Source of the DNA: Leuconostoc rapi
Lineage (GTDB): Bacteria > Bacillota > Bacilli > Lactobacillales > Lactobacillaceae
Reading direction: 5' to 3'
Length of the DNA: 64,000 nt
Assembly (NCBI RefSeq): GCF_016908715.1
Contig: NZ_JAFBEK010000002.1
Span: 124,001-188,000 of the forward strand
Shown here: in pieces, positions 44,438-53,611 of the stretch
Numbering within the stretch: the first letter of the stretch is position 1
How the letters are laid out: each line of letters opens with the position of its first letter
The notes under the pieces: model-generated
Database searches by the model: none
The model's input: the letters and a program-made list of their open reading frames with translations, nothing else
Told to the model about the DNA's origin: nothing
Translations under genes and position numbers: made by a program

Positions 44438-46354
44438 ATGGGTATGATTAAAAAAATTTGCTACGCCGGGGCGATTATTTGTTCAATAATTTACATTATG
44501 TGGCGTGGTTTGTTCACATTACCTTTGGCGCAATCAGTCCCTGAAGTGATATATGGATTGTTTTTGTGGTTAAGTGAAATTTTGTCAATAACAACAGCTT
44601 TTGTGTTAATTTGGAACAAAAAAACGTTTAAAGAACCCCTTAAACCTAATATAATTTCAACAGATATATTTCCGGATGTGGATATTTTGATTGCTACACA
44701 CAATGAAAGTGTTTCGCTACTGTACAAAACGATTAATGCGTGTACTTTTTTAAAATATCCGGACAAGCATAAAGTACATATTTATTTGTGTGATGATAAA
44801 AATCGCCCTGAAATGAAAATGTTAGCAGAAAAATTCAAGATTGACTATATTAGTTTAGCAGCAAATAGGCATGCTAAAGCCGGTAATTTTAATCATGCGT
44901 TACAGCATAGCAAGTCCCCTTTAATCGCTACATTTGATGCCGATATGATACCTTACTCTGATTTTTTGATGACAACTGTTCCTTACTTTTTTAAGCGTTA
45001 TGCGGCATTGGCACGAAAAAAAGTTGGTTTTGTACAAACGCCACAAAGTTTTTATAATGAAGATATTTTTCAACACAATTTATATGCCGATCATGTGATT
45101 CCCAATGAACAAGATTTTTTTTCTAGAGAAGTCAATGTTTTAAACTCACGTCATAATAGTGCCGTGTATACAGGTTCCAACACGTTATTTTTAAGAACTG
45201 CTATTGAAGAAGCTGGTGGCTTTCCTACAAATACGCTAACGGAAGATTTTCAACTTGGTGCACAGATTAATAGTTGTGGTTACGATAGCATTTCTACTAC
45301 TGAGCCAATGGCAAGTGGTTTGACACCCACTGATGCTGAAAATATATTTAAACAGCGTACGAGATGGGCGCGTGGCATGATTCAAAGTATGAAAAATCTA
45401 CACTTGTTATCTAATAAAGGTTTATCTTGGCCACAAAAAATAATTTATTTGAATGGTTATTTATATTGGTGGTCATTTCTTGGACGACTACTATTTATTT
45501 TTGCGCCTATTTTATTTGCTTTGTTTGATTTTAGAGTTGTTAATACGAACTTTTGGTTGTTATTAATATTTTGGATACCAGGTTATGGTTTACTAACATT
45601 TGTTAAGCATGATTTGTCAGGGAACATTACCAATCAACGTTGGGGAGAGATACAAGAACTATTTTTCGCGCCCTATCTTATTTTGCCAGTCATATTGGAA
45701 ACTATTGGTATTAAAAACAATCAATTCAAAGTAACAAAAAAGAATGGTACTTCTAACAAAAAAGATGTGTTATATGCTATACCGCACATTATTATTTTGT
45801 TGCTAACACTCGTGAGCTTGATTAGATTTAATTATGGGAAATTTGGCTCAGAAATACTCTATGGTAGTGTGATTACATTTTGGTTATTAAATAATTTGAT
45901 TAATGCTTTTTTTGCGGTGTTACTACTTATTGGAAAGCCCAGGCAAACAGCACAAACCTTTTATGTTTCAGGCGTTGTTAAAATTAGTGGCACCGAATTC
46001 TATAATGAAACAGAAATCTGTTATCTAACTGAATCAAAAATACGTGTTAAGGTTCCATCTGAAGTCGTTCTGGTACCTGAAGAATGCTATCAGATAGTTA
46101 TTATGACATCTCGTTACACAGCACATGTTCGTGCGCACTTAGATAAGCAGTATGAGACGAATGACTTGTTAATGGACATTGAGGCAATTGATGAAAAAAA
46201 TAATCGGCAGTTGTTGCAGATACTGCATGATGGATTTAATAAACAATTACCGTTAGAAAGAAATCAGTGGTTAACAACGTTTGATTTGCTATTTGATAAT
46301 ATAAATCGTCGCTTGCGCATTCTTAATAGAATAGGAAAGGGTCGTGGAAAATAA
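44438..46354 (+). CDS. BcsA-like processive membrane glycosyltransferase
   Basis: Cellulose-synthase-like GT2 of 638 residues. Two N-terminal helices (about 5-55) precede the catalytic domain with LCDDKNRPEM, the DAD of ATFDADMIP, the TED of NTLTEDFQLG, and KQRTRWARG (QxxRW). Several helices follow (about 345-500). A C-terminal beta-rich domain from about 510 sits where BcsA has PilZ, but the RxxxR and DxSxxG c-di-GMP motifs are not seen. It should polymerise and extrude a beta-linked polysaccharide. The N-terminal region is very AT-rich. Stop overlaps the next start by 11 bp. Confidence 0.88.
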   Translation: MGMIKKICYAGAIICSIIYIMWRGLFTLPLAQSVPEVIYGLFLWLSEILSITTAFVLIWNKKTFKEPLKPNIISTDIFPDVDILIATHNESVSLLYKTINACTFLKYPDKHKVHIYLCDDKNRPEMKMLAEKFKIDYISLAANRHAKAGNFNHALQHSKSPLIATFDADMIPYSDFLMTTVPYFFKRYAALARKKVGFVQTPQSFYNEDIFQHNLYADHVIPNEQDFFSREVNVLNSRHNSAVYTGSNTLFLRTAIEEAGGFPTNTLTEDFQLGAQINSCGYDSISTTEPMASGLTPTDAENIFKQRTRWARGMIQSMKNLHLLSNKGLSWPQKIIYLNGYLYWWSFLGRLLFIFAPILFALFDFRVVNTNFWLLLIFWIPGYGLLTFVKHDLSGNITNQRWGEIQELFFAPYLILPVILETIGIKNNQFKVTKKNGTSNKKDVLYAIPHIIILLLTLVSLIRFNYGKFGSEILYGSVITFWLLNNLINAFFAVLLLIGKPRQTAQTFYVSGVVKISGTEFYNETEICYLTESKIRVKVPSEVVLVPEECYQIVIMTSRYTAHVRAHLDKQYETNDLLMDIEAIDEKNNRQLLQILHDGFNKQLPLERNQWLTTFDLLFDNINRRLRILNRIGKGRGK

Positions 46355-48217
46355 AATGGCAATCATGAGTATAAAATTGATGTTACTCTTTTTTTCTAAC
46401 TACGGATATGTTTGCCTTTTAAGAAATAAACTAAAATGTCACCGTTATTTGGCTTGGGTGTTAGAAGCAGCAGCGATTATATTACTTCTGTATATTGCGA
46501 GTTTGCTACATGCGTTATCTTTTTTTGGACTTATTTTACCAAGAATAGGGCTTGTTTTAGGCATTTATTTCACAATAGATAATTGGCGAAAAAAGAGATT
46601 TGTGTTCAAGAAACTGAGTTTGGTGGCATCGTCTTTCATCGGTTATTTTATTTTATTAGCAGGGACACTATATCATAGCCGGCTGTTACACTATGATAAT
46701 TTTTCACATTGGGCTTTGATTGTCAAATATTTATTAACACAACAGGCGCTTCCAGATGTGCATAGTCATATCATTGGGTTTTCATCTTATCCAATTGGTA
46801 CATCATTGTGGTGTTATTATTTCGTTAATTTTATAGGCTTTAATGAAGGTGTCATGCTCATGGCGCAATTTTGTTTAATTATGTCCTGTTTATATGCTAT
46901 GTTCGCTGTGATTAAAGATAAAAGTAATCTCTTGACAGTTTCTGTTATGTTTCTTGTCATCGTCATATTCAATTACTTCAACATTGCTATCCGTATGAAT
47001 AATTTACTAGTTGATTTTGTTTTACCACTTCTTGCATTAGCAGCATTAGCAAGTATAGCGAATTATCGGAACAATGTGAATATGATGTCAGTGACGACGA
47101 TAATCCTAACAAGTGTCTTGGGTATTGTTAAAAATAATGGGACTTTTTCGTAGTTATTGTGTTGTGCTACTATGTGTTGATGGTCATTAAGAATCAAAGT
47201 AGTCACTTATCAGCCGTCAAAAAGAGTTTGTTCGTAATTGGCACAATCGTACTGACTATGACACCTTACATTTTGTGGTTATGGCATATTAAATCGACCT
47301 TTGGACAACAATTATCAAAGCACGAAGTAAGTGTTACTGCTTATCAAAACATATATGAAGCAAAGACGCCAGAAGTAATTAATCGTATTATTCAAGCGTT
47401 TGTATCACATGTACTTTCCCCAATAACAGTTCCGACGCAAGGCATTGTGATGATCAATATAATGTTTATTATAACCATTATAATGATAAACGTCATATTA
47501 CATCAAAAAAATCGATTGATCAGTGGGTTAATAATAACAAATGTTATTATTATAGGCTATTACGTAGGTATATTAATGATGTTTCTTTATTCTATGCCTA
47601 ATGAAGAAGCTCTAGCGTTGGCTGGTTTTGATCGCTATGCAGGCAGCATTGTTATATTGGGGCTGGGGTTTTATGGCTTTTTTGCTGTAAATGCGATCGA
47701 TCGTGCCTTTTATGAACAAAAATTCAATTTAAGGGATTATCGGTCATTTAAAAGTATACGGACAAAATATATATATCAATATGCGAGCATTGCAATGATG
47801 TTTGTCAGTACATTACTTGTTTTGTCAGAAAATAATGGCATGCAGTATAATTTACGGCAATATCAAAATAGTGTGCCATATAAAGTCGAACACATTGTAG
47901 GCAATCAAATGACACTTAATCATCGAAACTATTTGATTATCAGCGCAGATAAGACACAGGTAGACAATTATTTTACACAATATGTTGGAAAATATTATTT
48001 GTACTCTGATCATGTTGATGCGCGAGAAGATATTAGTCAATTAAGTCGCGCTCAATTTATTGATCTCATCGAAAAATACGATGCAGTTGTTGTGATTGAC
48101 AAGCATTATACGTTTCGAGTGATGGGACGTCAGTATTTGAATAGAAATCTTAAGCAAGGGATATATTCGTCAAAATATTTGTTAAAAGATATTGTACCAG
48201 ACCATGAGGCGAAATAA
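46344..48217 (+). pseudogene. Polytopic membrane protein, probable GT-C type, broken by a frameshift
   Basis: Two adjacent frames, 46344-47153 and about 47159-48217, are pieces of one membrane protein of about 620 residues with roughly 13 hydrophobic segments. The first frame stops after KNNGTFS. Adding one T to the T5 run at 47144-47148 restores GTFFVVIVLCYYVLM and joins both halves. The N-terminal half has a periplasmic-side HYDNFSHWALIVKYLL, whose acidic residue resembles the catalytic site of GT-C glycosyltransferases; the second half ends in a soluble domain. GTG 46344 is likely the start, coupled to the synthase gene. It may be a true pseudogene, a phase-variable tract, or a sequencing error. 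Confidence 0.85.
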
Positions 48218-48218
48218 G

Positions 48219-48953
48219 ATGAAGCAGTATTTGGGAAAAAATACATTTCGAGGAATAGTAATTATAGCTTGTTTTGTTATGGTTATTTACACGGCTTTTC
48301 AAGCTAAAAGTCAGGATTCAAATACGTCTGAAGAAACAGCGATGACTAACACCAACATAAAGCAGAGAAGCAAAAATAATGATAGCAACCGTAGTATTGA
48401 TAATAAAAAATACATTCAGCAAGTTTATCGTTATTTACACGAAAATTATGGCTTATCGGCTACCAGTATAGCAGGTATTTTAGGGAATTGGACGCAAGAA
48501 TCCGGAATTGATCCAATAGCGGTACAAGGGGATTGGTCCTACCGATCTTTAAAAAATTCAAAAAATAGTACACACGATATTCATAAAGATATTGGTTTTG
48601 CACAATGGTCTTCTCAAAGACGCCAAGAGTTGATTTTATTTTCTGACCAAAAATATCATGGTGAATGGTGGCTGGCTATGACGCAGTTAGAATTTATGAC
48701 ACAACATGATGGTAGTTTTGTAGCAGTTTTAAAAAACTATGCGCTAAACGATCATGGTGATGTTGTTAAAAATGCCGTCGATTTTAATGATCATTGGGAA
48801 GTTTCGCCTGATGAAAAAAGCACTGTTGAAAAAACCAGAGGTGCAGAAGCACAACGTGTCTATGCGTATATGAAAAAAAACAATATGACAGGTGAGGCAG
48901 ACAGATCAAAAATACAACAATTAAGGTATATTGGTGAATCATTACCATATTAA
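48219..48953 (+). CDS. Membrane-anchored phage-tail-type lysozyme
   Basis: Exported wall hydrolase of 244 residues. A signal anchor (about 8-27) is followed by an Asn/Ser-rich linker (about 30-65) and a lysozyme-like domain related to phage tail lysozymes: YLHENYGLSATSIAGILGNWTQESGIDP with the probable catalytic Glu, then DIGFAQWSSQRRQEL. ATG 48219 lies one base after the preceding stop. Last gene of the polysaccharide cluster, just before a strong terminator. It could open the wall for the polymer or for the synthase complex; role inferred from position. Confidence 0.83.
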   Translation: MKQYLGKNTFRGIVIIACFVMVIYTAFQAKSQDSNTSEETAMTNTNIKQRSKNNDSNRSIDNKKYIQQVYRYLHENYGLSATSIAGILGNWTQESGIDPIAVQGDWSYRSLKNSKNSTHDIHKDIGFAQWSSQRRQELILFSDQKYHGEWWLAMTQLEFMTQHDGSFVAVLKNYALNDHGDVVKNAVDFNDHWEVSPDEKSTVEKTRGAEAQRVYAYMKKNNMTGEADRSKIQQLRYIGESLPY

Positions 48954-48957
48954 TAGG

Positions 48958-48993
48958 AAATATCGATAGAAAGTGCACTTTCTATCGATATTT
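48958..48993. terminator. Terminator, perfect 36-bp palindrome
   Basis: Each 18-base half is the exact complement of the other; T run continues after it. It closes the polysaccharide cluster. Confidence 0.85.
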
Positions 48994-49113
48994 TTTTGCT
49001 AAAAAAGTCATATTTCTATTATTGGTATATATGTTGTTAGGATGTTATTGATGATAATCAAGGTTATCCTGTCATTAGTTCAACTATGCCTTTTTGTTTG
49101 TAATGTGGTAAAA

Positions 49114-49127
49114 TGAAAGCGCATACA
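49114..49127. promoter_or_regulatory. cre-like site before manA
   Basis: TGAAAGCGCATACA has one mismatch to the cre consensus and overlaps a TAAAAT -10-like box (49109-49114). Confidence 0.45.
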
Positions 49128-49206
49128 AATCGTTTCAGTAAAACGTTTTAAATACCGATGCATAATAAGAATTTAATAATATGATTGTATGTAAGGAGAA
49201 ACAGAA

Positions 49207-50187
49207 ATGACAGTTTTAGTTTTACAACCAGAACTCCATGATAAAATATGGGGTGGCACGCGTCTGAGTCAATTTAACTATGATTTGACTTCTGATCATG
49301 TTGGCGAGGCGTGGGTTGTTGCAGCACATAAAAATGGTGTTTCAACAATTACAAATGGTCGATATCAGGGCCAAACGCTAACGCAACTGTGGCATGACAA
49401 ACCAGCATTGTTCGGTGGACACGACGTAGAACAATCGTTTCCATTATTAGTTAAAATTCTTGATGCACATGAAAATCTATCAATTCAAGTCCATCCAAAT
49501 GATAAACAGTCATCTGAAAACTTTGGTAAGACGGAGAGTTGGTATATTTTAGAAGCAACACCAGATGCTAAGTTATACTACGGCCATCATGCACAGACAA
49601 AGGCAGAATTAGTACAACAGGTCGAAAAAAAAGCATGGTCTGATTTATTGCGAACAATTCCTGTTAAAAAAGGCGATTTTTTCTATGTTCCTGCGGGGAC
49701 ATTTCATGCGCTGGGTGCGGGCGTCTTGGCTTTAGAAATTCAACAAAGTTCAGATACGACGTATCGTTTTTATGATTTTGATCGGCGTGATGCGATAACA
49801 AACAAAAAACGGCCATTACAGATTGAAGAAGCTTTAGCAGTAACGAAAGTGCCACATGTTGACCCCATTTTAAATCAACGGACACGCATTCAAGGTCTGA
49901 CAATAATTACACGGCTTCTAACATCACCTAAATTTACGATTGATAAGTTATCGGTGCGTGGGCAAAGCCGATTCAATCAACATCACCCCTATGAACTCTT
50001 TAATGTTATCTCTGGTAACCTCACATTGACAGATGATCAATCAGTTTATCATCTGAAAAAAGGCGACAATCTAATTATGTTAAAAGATGAAGGCAATTAT
50101 ACATTAGACGGTCAAGGAGAGGTAATGGTGAGCTTTGTTACACCAGAAAGTTATAGCCAGCAGGAGCTTGCTTACCTCGACAATTAA
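49207..50187 (+). CDS. manA: Mannose-6-phosphate isomerase, class I
   Basis: Zinc enzyme that interconverts mannose-6-phosphate and fructose-6-phosphate, 326 residues, the usual short Firmicute form. Metal-binding residues are seen in LSIQVHPNDKQS (Gln, His) and in PAGTFHALGAG (His), and the conserved EIQQSSDTTYRFYDF is present. AAGGAGAAA precedes ATG. Placed directly before the mannose PTS, whose product it converts, and behind a cre-like box. Confidence 0.96.
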   Translation: MTVLVLQPELHDKIWGGTRLSQFNYDLTSDHVGEAWVVAAHKNGVSTITNGRYQGQTLTQLWHDKPALFGGHDVEQSFPLLVKILDAHENLSIQVHPNDKQSSENFGKTESWYILEATPDAKLYYGHHAQTKAELVQQVEKKAWSDLLRTIPVKKGDFFYVPAGTFHALGAGVLALEIQQSSDTTYRFYDFDRRDAITNKKRPLQIEEALAVTKVPHVDPILNQRTRIQGLTIITRLLTSPKFTIDKLSVRGQSRFNQHHPYELFNVISGNLTLTDDQSVYHLKKGDNLIMLKDEGNYTLDGQGEVMVSFVTPESYSQQELAYLDN

Positions 50188-50249
50188 GAGAGATGTAAGT
50201 TTTCAGAAAGGACGTTGTAATTTTTTCGATAATATTGTGAAAATCTAAA

Positions 50250-50263
50250 TGAAAGCGTTTACT
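50250..50263. promoter_or_regulatory. cre site 1 before the mannose PTS
   Basis: TGAAAGCGTTTACT, full match to the consensus TGWAARCGYTWNCW. Confidence 0.75.
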
Positions 50264-50319
50264 TAAATGATAAAGTAGCGTATACTACTAAATGAAGACG
50301 AGGATAGATAATATTGTCG

Positions 50320-50333
50320 TGAAAGCGTTTACA
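50320..50333. promoter_or_regulatory. cre site 2 before the mannose PTS
   Basis: TGAAAGCGTTTACA, consensus match, exactly 70 bp after site 1 and overlapping the -35 box. Confidence 0.8.
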
Positions 50334-50356
50334 TATCGAAGATAGTTCGCTATAAT
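50328..50356 (+). promoter_or_regulatory. Promoter of the mannose PTS operon
   Basis: TTTACA (50328-50333), 17 bp, TATAAT (50351-50356). Confidence 0.75.
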
Positions 50357-50392
50357 CAGTAAGTAAACAATTTATCTAAAAGGAGATTATCA

Positions 50393-51343
50393 ATGGTTAA
50401 TCTTATTGTTGCTAGTCATGGTGACTTTGCAAAAGGCATTTTAATGTCAGGTTCGATGATTTTTGGAGAGCAGGAAAATGTTGAAGTTGTTACTTTTCAA
50501 CCAACCGAGGGTCCAGATGATTTAGACAAACATTATCAAGAAGCGTTAGCTAAGTTTGATAATGATGATGACACGCTGTTTTTGGTCGATTTGTGGGGAG
50601 GTTCACCGTTTAACCGTGCGAGCTTACTACAAAAACAAGACCCTGAACACAAGGCCATTGTCGCAGGATTGAACTTACCAATGCTAATTGAGGCATATGG
50701 TGGTCGGTTGGGGAAGGACAAGGCAGCTGATTTGGCTCAGTACTTAGTACCAGTAGCTAAAGATGGTGTGAAATCCGTACCAGAAACAGAAGAAGCAGCA
50801 CCTGCGCAGGTAGAAAAGAAGGCAGCACCTGCTAATTTTAAGGCTGGGCACATCAATATTAAATTGGCGCGTTTGGATACACGTTTGCTGCATGGACAAG
50901 TTGCCACAGCTTGGACACCGGACTCAAAAGCTAATCGTATTATTGTTGTTTCCGATGCAGTTGCTAGGGATGAATTACGTAAGAGCTTAATTAAACAAGC
51001 TGCCCCTAATAATGTTCGCGCCAACATTGTCCCAATTAGTAAAATGGTGGAAGTTGCCAATGATGATCGTTTTGGTGGTGTTGAGGCCTTTCTACTATTT
51101 GAGACAGTTGAAGACGTCTTACGCGCAGTAGAGGGCGGTGTGCCAATTAAGTCTTTGAATGTCGGTTCTATGGCACACTCAGAAGGCAAGACAATGGTCA
51201 ATAAAGTGTTGTCAATGGATAAAACTGATGTTGCAGCATTTGAAAAGCTACGTGACTTAGGTGTTAAGTTTGATGTCCGAAAAGTACCAAGTGATAGTAG
51301 TGCAAATTTGTTTGATTTAATTAAAAAAGCTAACGTTAAATAA
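50393..51343 (+). CDS. manL: Mannose-family PTS, fused EIIAB component
   Basis: Cytoplasmic phosphotransfer subunit, 316 residues. EIIA (1-125) has phospho-His9 (VASHGDFAKG). An Ala/Pro/Glu linker (about 130-150) leads to EIIB with phospho-His167 (DTRLLHGQVATAW). It passes phosphate from HPr to the sugar in the EIIC-EIID channel. AAAGGAG precedes ATG. Substrates of this family include mannose, glucose, glucosamine and N-acetylglucosamine. Controlled by two cre sites. In Lactobacillales the membrane part is also a common receptor for class IIa bacteriocins. Confidence 0.96.
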   Translation: MVNLIVASHGDFAKGILMSGSMIFGEQENVEVVTFQPTEGPDDLDKHYQEALAKFDNDDDTLFLVDLWGGSPFNRASLLQKQDPEHKAIVAGLNLPMLIEAYGGRLGKDKAADLAQYLVPVAKDGVKSVPETEEAAPAQVEKKAAPANFKAGHINIKLARLDTRLLHGQVATAWTPDSKANRIIVVSDAVARDELRKSLIKQAAPNNVRANIVPISKMVEVANDDRFGGVEAFLLFETVEDVLRAVEGGVPIKSLNVGSMAHSEGKTMVNKVLSMDKTDVAAFEKLRDLGVKFDVRKVPSDSSANLFDLIKKANVK

Positions 51344-51379
51344 TTTTAAAAACGTTTATTTAGGAAAGGTGTTTAAACT

Positions 51380-52189
51380 ATGTCTATTATATCAATAGTT
51401 TTAGTCGTAATTATTGCCTTCTTTGCAGGTATGGAAGGGATTTTGGATGAATTCCAAATTCACCAACCACTTGTTTCGGCAACGTTAATTGGACTAGTTA
51501 CTGGTCATCTAACAGCAGGAATTATGTTAGGTGGTTCATTACAAATGATCGCATTAGGTTGGGCGAACATTGGCGCTGCCGTGGCACCAGATATTGCTTT
51601 GGCATCTGTTGCCTCATCAATTATCATGGTTAAGGGTAATAACTTTACGCCTGCTGGTATTTCAGTTGCCGTGGCATCAGCTATCCCGCTGGCAGTTGCT
51701 GGCTTGTTCTTAACAATGATTGTTCGTACCGTGGCTGTTGGATTGACCCACGGTGCTGATGCGGCCGCCAAAGAAGGTAATTATCGTGCTGTTGAACGGT
51801 TGCATTTAGTTGGTATCTTACTACAAGGTCTACGTATTGCGATTCCAACTGTATTATTAATTGCGATTCCTGCTTCAGCAGTGCAAAGCGCCTTAGCTTC
51901 TATGCCTGACTGGTTAACTGGCGGTATGACCATTGGTGGTGGTATGGTCGTGGCTGTCGGATATGCCATGGTGATTAACATGATGGCAACACGTGAAGTT
52001 TGGCCTTTCTTCGCCATTGGTTTCGCATTAGCTGCTGTAAGTCAGTTGACGTTAATTGCGCTTGGTGCAATTGGTGTCGCATTGGCTTTGATTTACCTTA
52101 ACCTATCAAAGATGGGTGGTAACAGTGGCGGTGGTTCAAATGGTGGCGGCTCGGGAGACCCAGTCGGCGAAATTTTGGACCAATACTAG
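51380..52189 (+). CDS. manM: Mannose-family PTS, EIIC component
   Basis: Membrane channel subunit of 269 residues with many Ala/Ile/Val helices. FAGMEGILDEFQIHQPL near the N-terminus and GHLTAGIMLGGSLQM are family signatures. It ends in a Gly/Ser-rich tail (SGGGSNGGGSG) before the last residues. A GGAAAGG site precedes ATG. It forms the sugar pathway together with EIID, which follows 11 bp later. Confidence 0.96.
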   Translation: MSIISIVLVVIIAFFAGMEGILDEFQIHQPLVSATLIGLVTGHLTAGIMLGGSLQMIALGWANIGAAVAPDIALASVASSIIMVKGNNFTPAGISVAVASAIPLAVAGLFLTMIVRTVAVGLTHGADAAAKEGNYRAVERLHLVGILLQGLRIAIPTVLLIAIPASAVQSALASMPDWLTGGMTIGGGMVVAVGYAMVINMMATREVWPFFAIGFALAAVSQLTLIALGAIGVALALIYLNLSKMGGNSGGGSNGGGSGDPVGEILDQY

Positions 52190-52200
52190 GAAGGAGCAAC

Positions 52201-53115
52201 ATGATGGCTGAAAAAATTGAATTAACTCGTAATGATCGTTTGTCTGTTGCATGGCGCTCGCAATTTTTACAAGGTTCATGGAACTATGAACGTATGCAAA
52301 ACGTTGGTTGGGCGTATGCGCTAATCCCAGCGATTAAAAAACTCTATAAGACCAAAGAAGATCGTTCAGCAGCACTGAAACGACACTTGGAATTCTTCAA
52401 TACCCATCCTTATGTTGCTTCACCAATTATTGGTGTAACATTGGCTTTGGAAGAAGAACGTGCCAATGGTGCGCCGATTGATGACACAGCTATTCAAGGT
52501 GTTAAAATCGGTATGATGGGTCCTTTGGCTGGTATTGGTGACCCAGTGTTCTGGTTCACTGTCCGTCCAATACTGGGTGCCCTAGGTGCCTCATTGGCAG
52601 CTTCTGGTAACATACTTGGTCCTATCTTGTTCTTCGTGTTATGGAACGTTATTCGTATGTCGTTTATCTGGTATACACAAGAATTTGGTTACAAGGCTGG
52701 TTCTGCGATTACACAAGATTTGTCAGGTGGCTTGTTGAAAGACATTACAAAGGGTGCTTCAATCCTTGGTATGTTTATACTAGCTGTTTTGGTGGAGCGT
52801 TGGGTATCAATTAAATTCGCGGTTGAATTACCAGCAAAGCAATTAGCTAAGGGTGCTTATATTAATTTCCCTAATGGTAATGTGACAGGTGGTAAGTTAC
52901 AACAAATTTTAGGTGATCAAGCATCTGGTTTGTCACTAACAAAAATGGCGCCTAACACGTTACAAGCTAACTTGGATAGTTTGATCCCAGGTTTGATGGG
53001 TCTACTGCTAACATTCTTTGCAATGTGGTTGCTCAAGAAGAAGGTTTCACCAATTGTTATGATTGTCGGTATCTTCATTTTCGGTATCTTGATGCGTGTA
53101 TTGCATATTATGTAA
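52201..53115 (+). CDS. manN: Mannose-family PTS, EIID component
   Basis: Second membrane subunit, 304 residues. Typical EIID parts are RSQFLQGSWNYERMQNVGWA at the N-terminus, FFNTHPYVASPIIGVTLALE and MGPLAGIGDPVFWFT. Double ATG at 52201/52204; AAGGAGC (52191-52197) allows either. It completes the operon manLMN; the regulator-like manO follows after a hairpin. Confidence 0.96.
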   Translation: MMAEKIELTRNDRLSVAWRSQFLQGSWNYERMQNVGWAYALIPAIKKLYKTKEDRSAALKRHLEFFNTHPYVASPIIGVTLALEEERANGAPIDDTAIQGVKIGMMGPLAGIGDPVFWFTVRPILGALGASLAASGNILGPILFFVLWNVIRMSFIWYTQEFGYKAGSAITQDLSGGLLKDITKGASILGMFILAVLVERWVSIKFAVELPAKQLAKGAYINFPNGNVTGGKLQQILGDQASGLSLTKMAPNTLQANLDSLIPGLMGLLLTFFAMWLLKKKVSPIVMIVGIFIFGILMRVLHIM

Positions 53116-53136
53116 TCAACTTATAATCGAACGACT

Positions 53137-53168
53137 AAAGGTGCTCGTCAAATTTGGCGAGCACCTTT
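53137..53168 (+). terminator. Hairpin after manN
   Basis: Perfect 11-bp stem 53137-53147/53158-53168 with little U run behind it, so some read-through to manO is likely. Confidence 0.6.
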
Positions 53169-53233
53169 GTACATAAATACTGTATAGTTAATAATAGTAA
53201 TAAAACTGAAAAAATACGGGGAGAAATAAGCGT

Positions 53234-53611
53234 ATGGTACAATCACTTAATAGCAGCGTGACGTTGACAACACAAGGCATATCTTTTTTAGGCATTGGTG
53301 CACAGTACGGTAAATTTTTACTTGGCGATAAAGCTTTTGAATTTTTCAATGATAACAACGTTGACGACTTTATTCAAATTCCTTGGCAAAATGTAACTGC
53401 AGTTTACGCTGATGTGTCTGCTAAAAAAATTGGTCGCCGATTTCGTATTGAAACTGACAAAGGCAGTTTTAATTTTTCATCTTTAGAAACTGGTCGTCTG
53501 CTAAAAGTAACGCGTGAACATATTGGTGATGATAAAGTATTAAAAAATCCAACACTACTCAAACGTATTAAAAGTATTTTTAAAAAGAAAGATAAGAAAG
53601 GCGTTCAATGA
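53234..53611 (+). CDS. manO: DUF956 family protein (ManO-like)
   Basis: Cytoplasmic protein of 125 residues with a PH-like, mostly beta fold (VTLTTQGISFLGIGAQYGKF, IQIPWQNVTAVYADV) and a basic tail (LLKRIKSIFKKKDKKG). This family is found almost only next to mannose PTS genes in Lactobacillales, and ManO-type proteins are linked to control of that operon. Overlaps the following gene by 4 bp. Biochemical role unknown. Confidence 0.85.
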   Translation: MVQSLNSSVTLTTQGISFLGIGAQYGKFLLGDKAFEFFNDNNVDDFIQIPWQNVTAVYADVSAKKIGRRFRIETDKGSFNFSSLETGRLLKVTREHIGDDKVLKNPTLLKRIKSIFKKKDKKGVQ

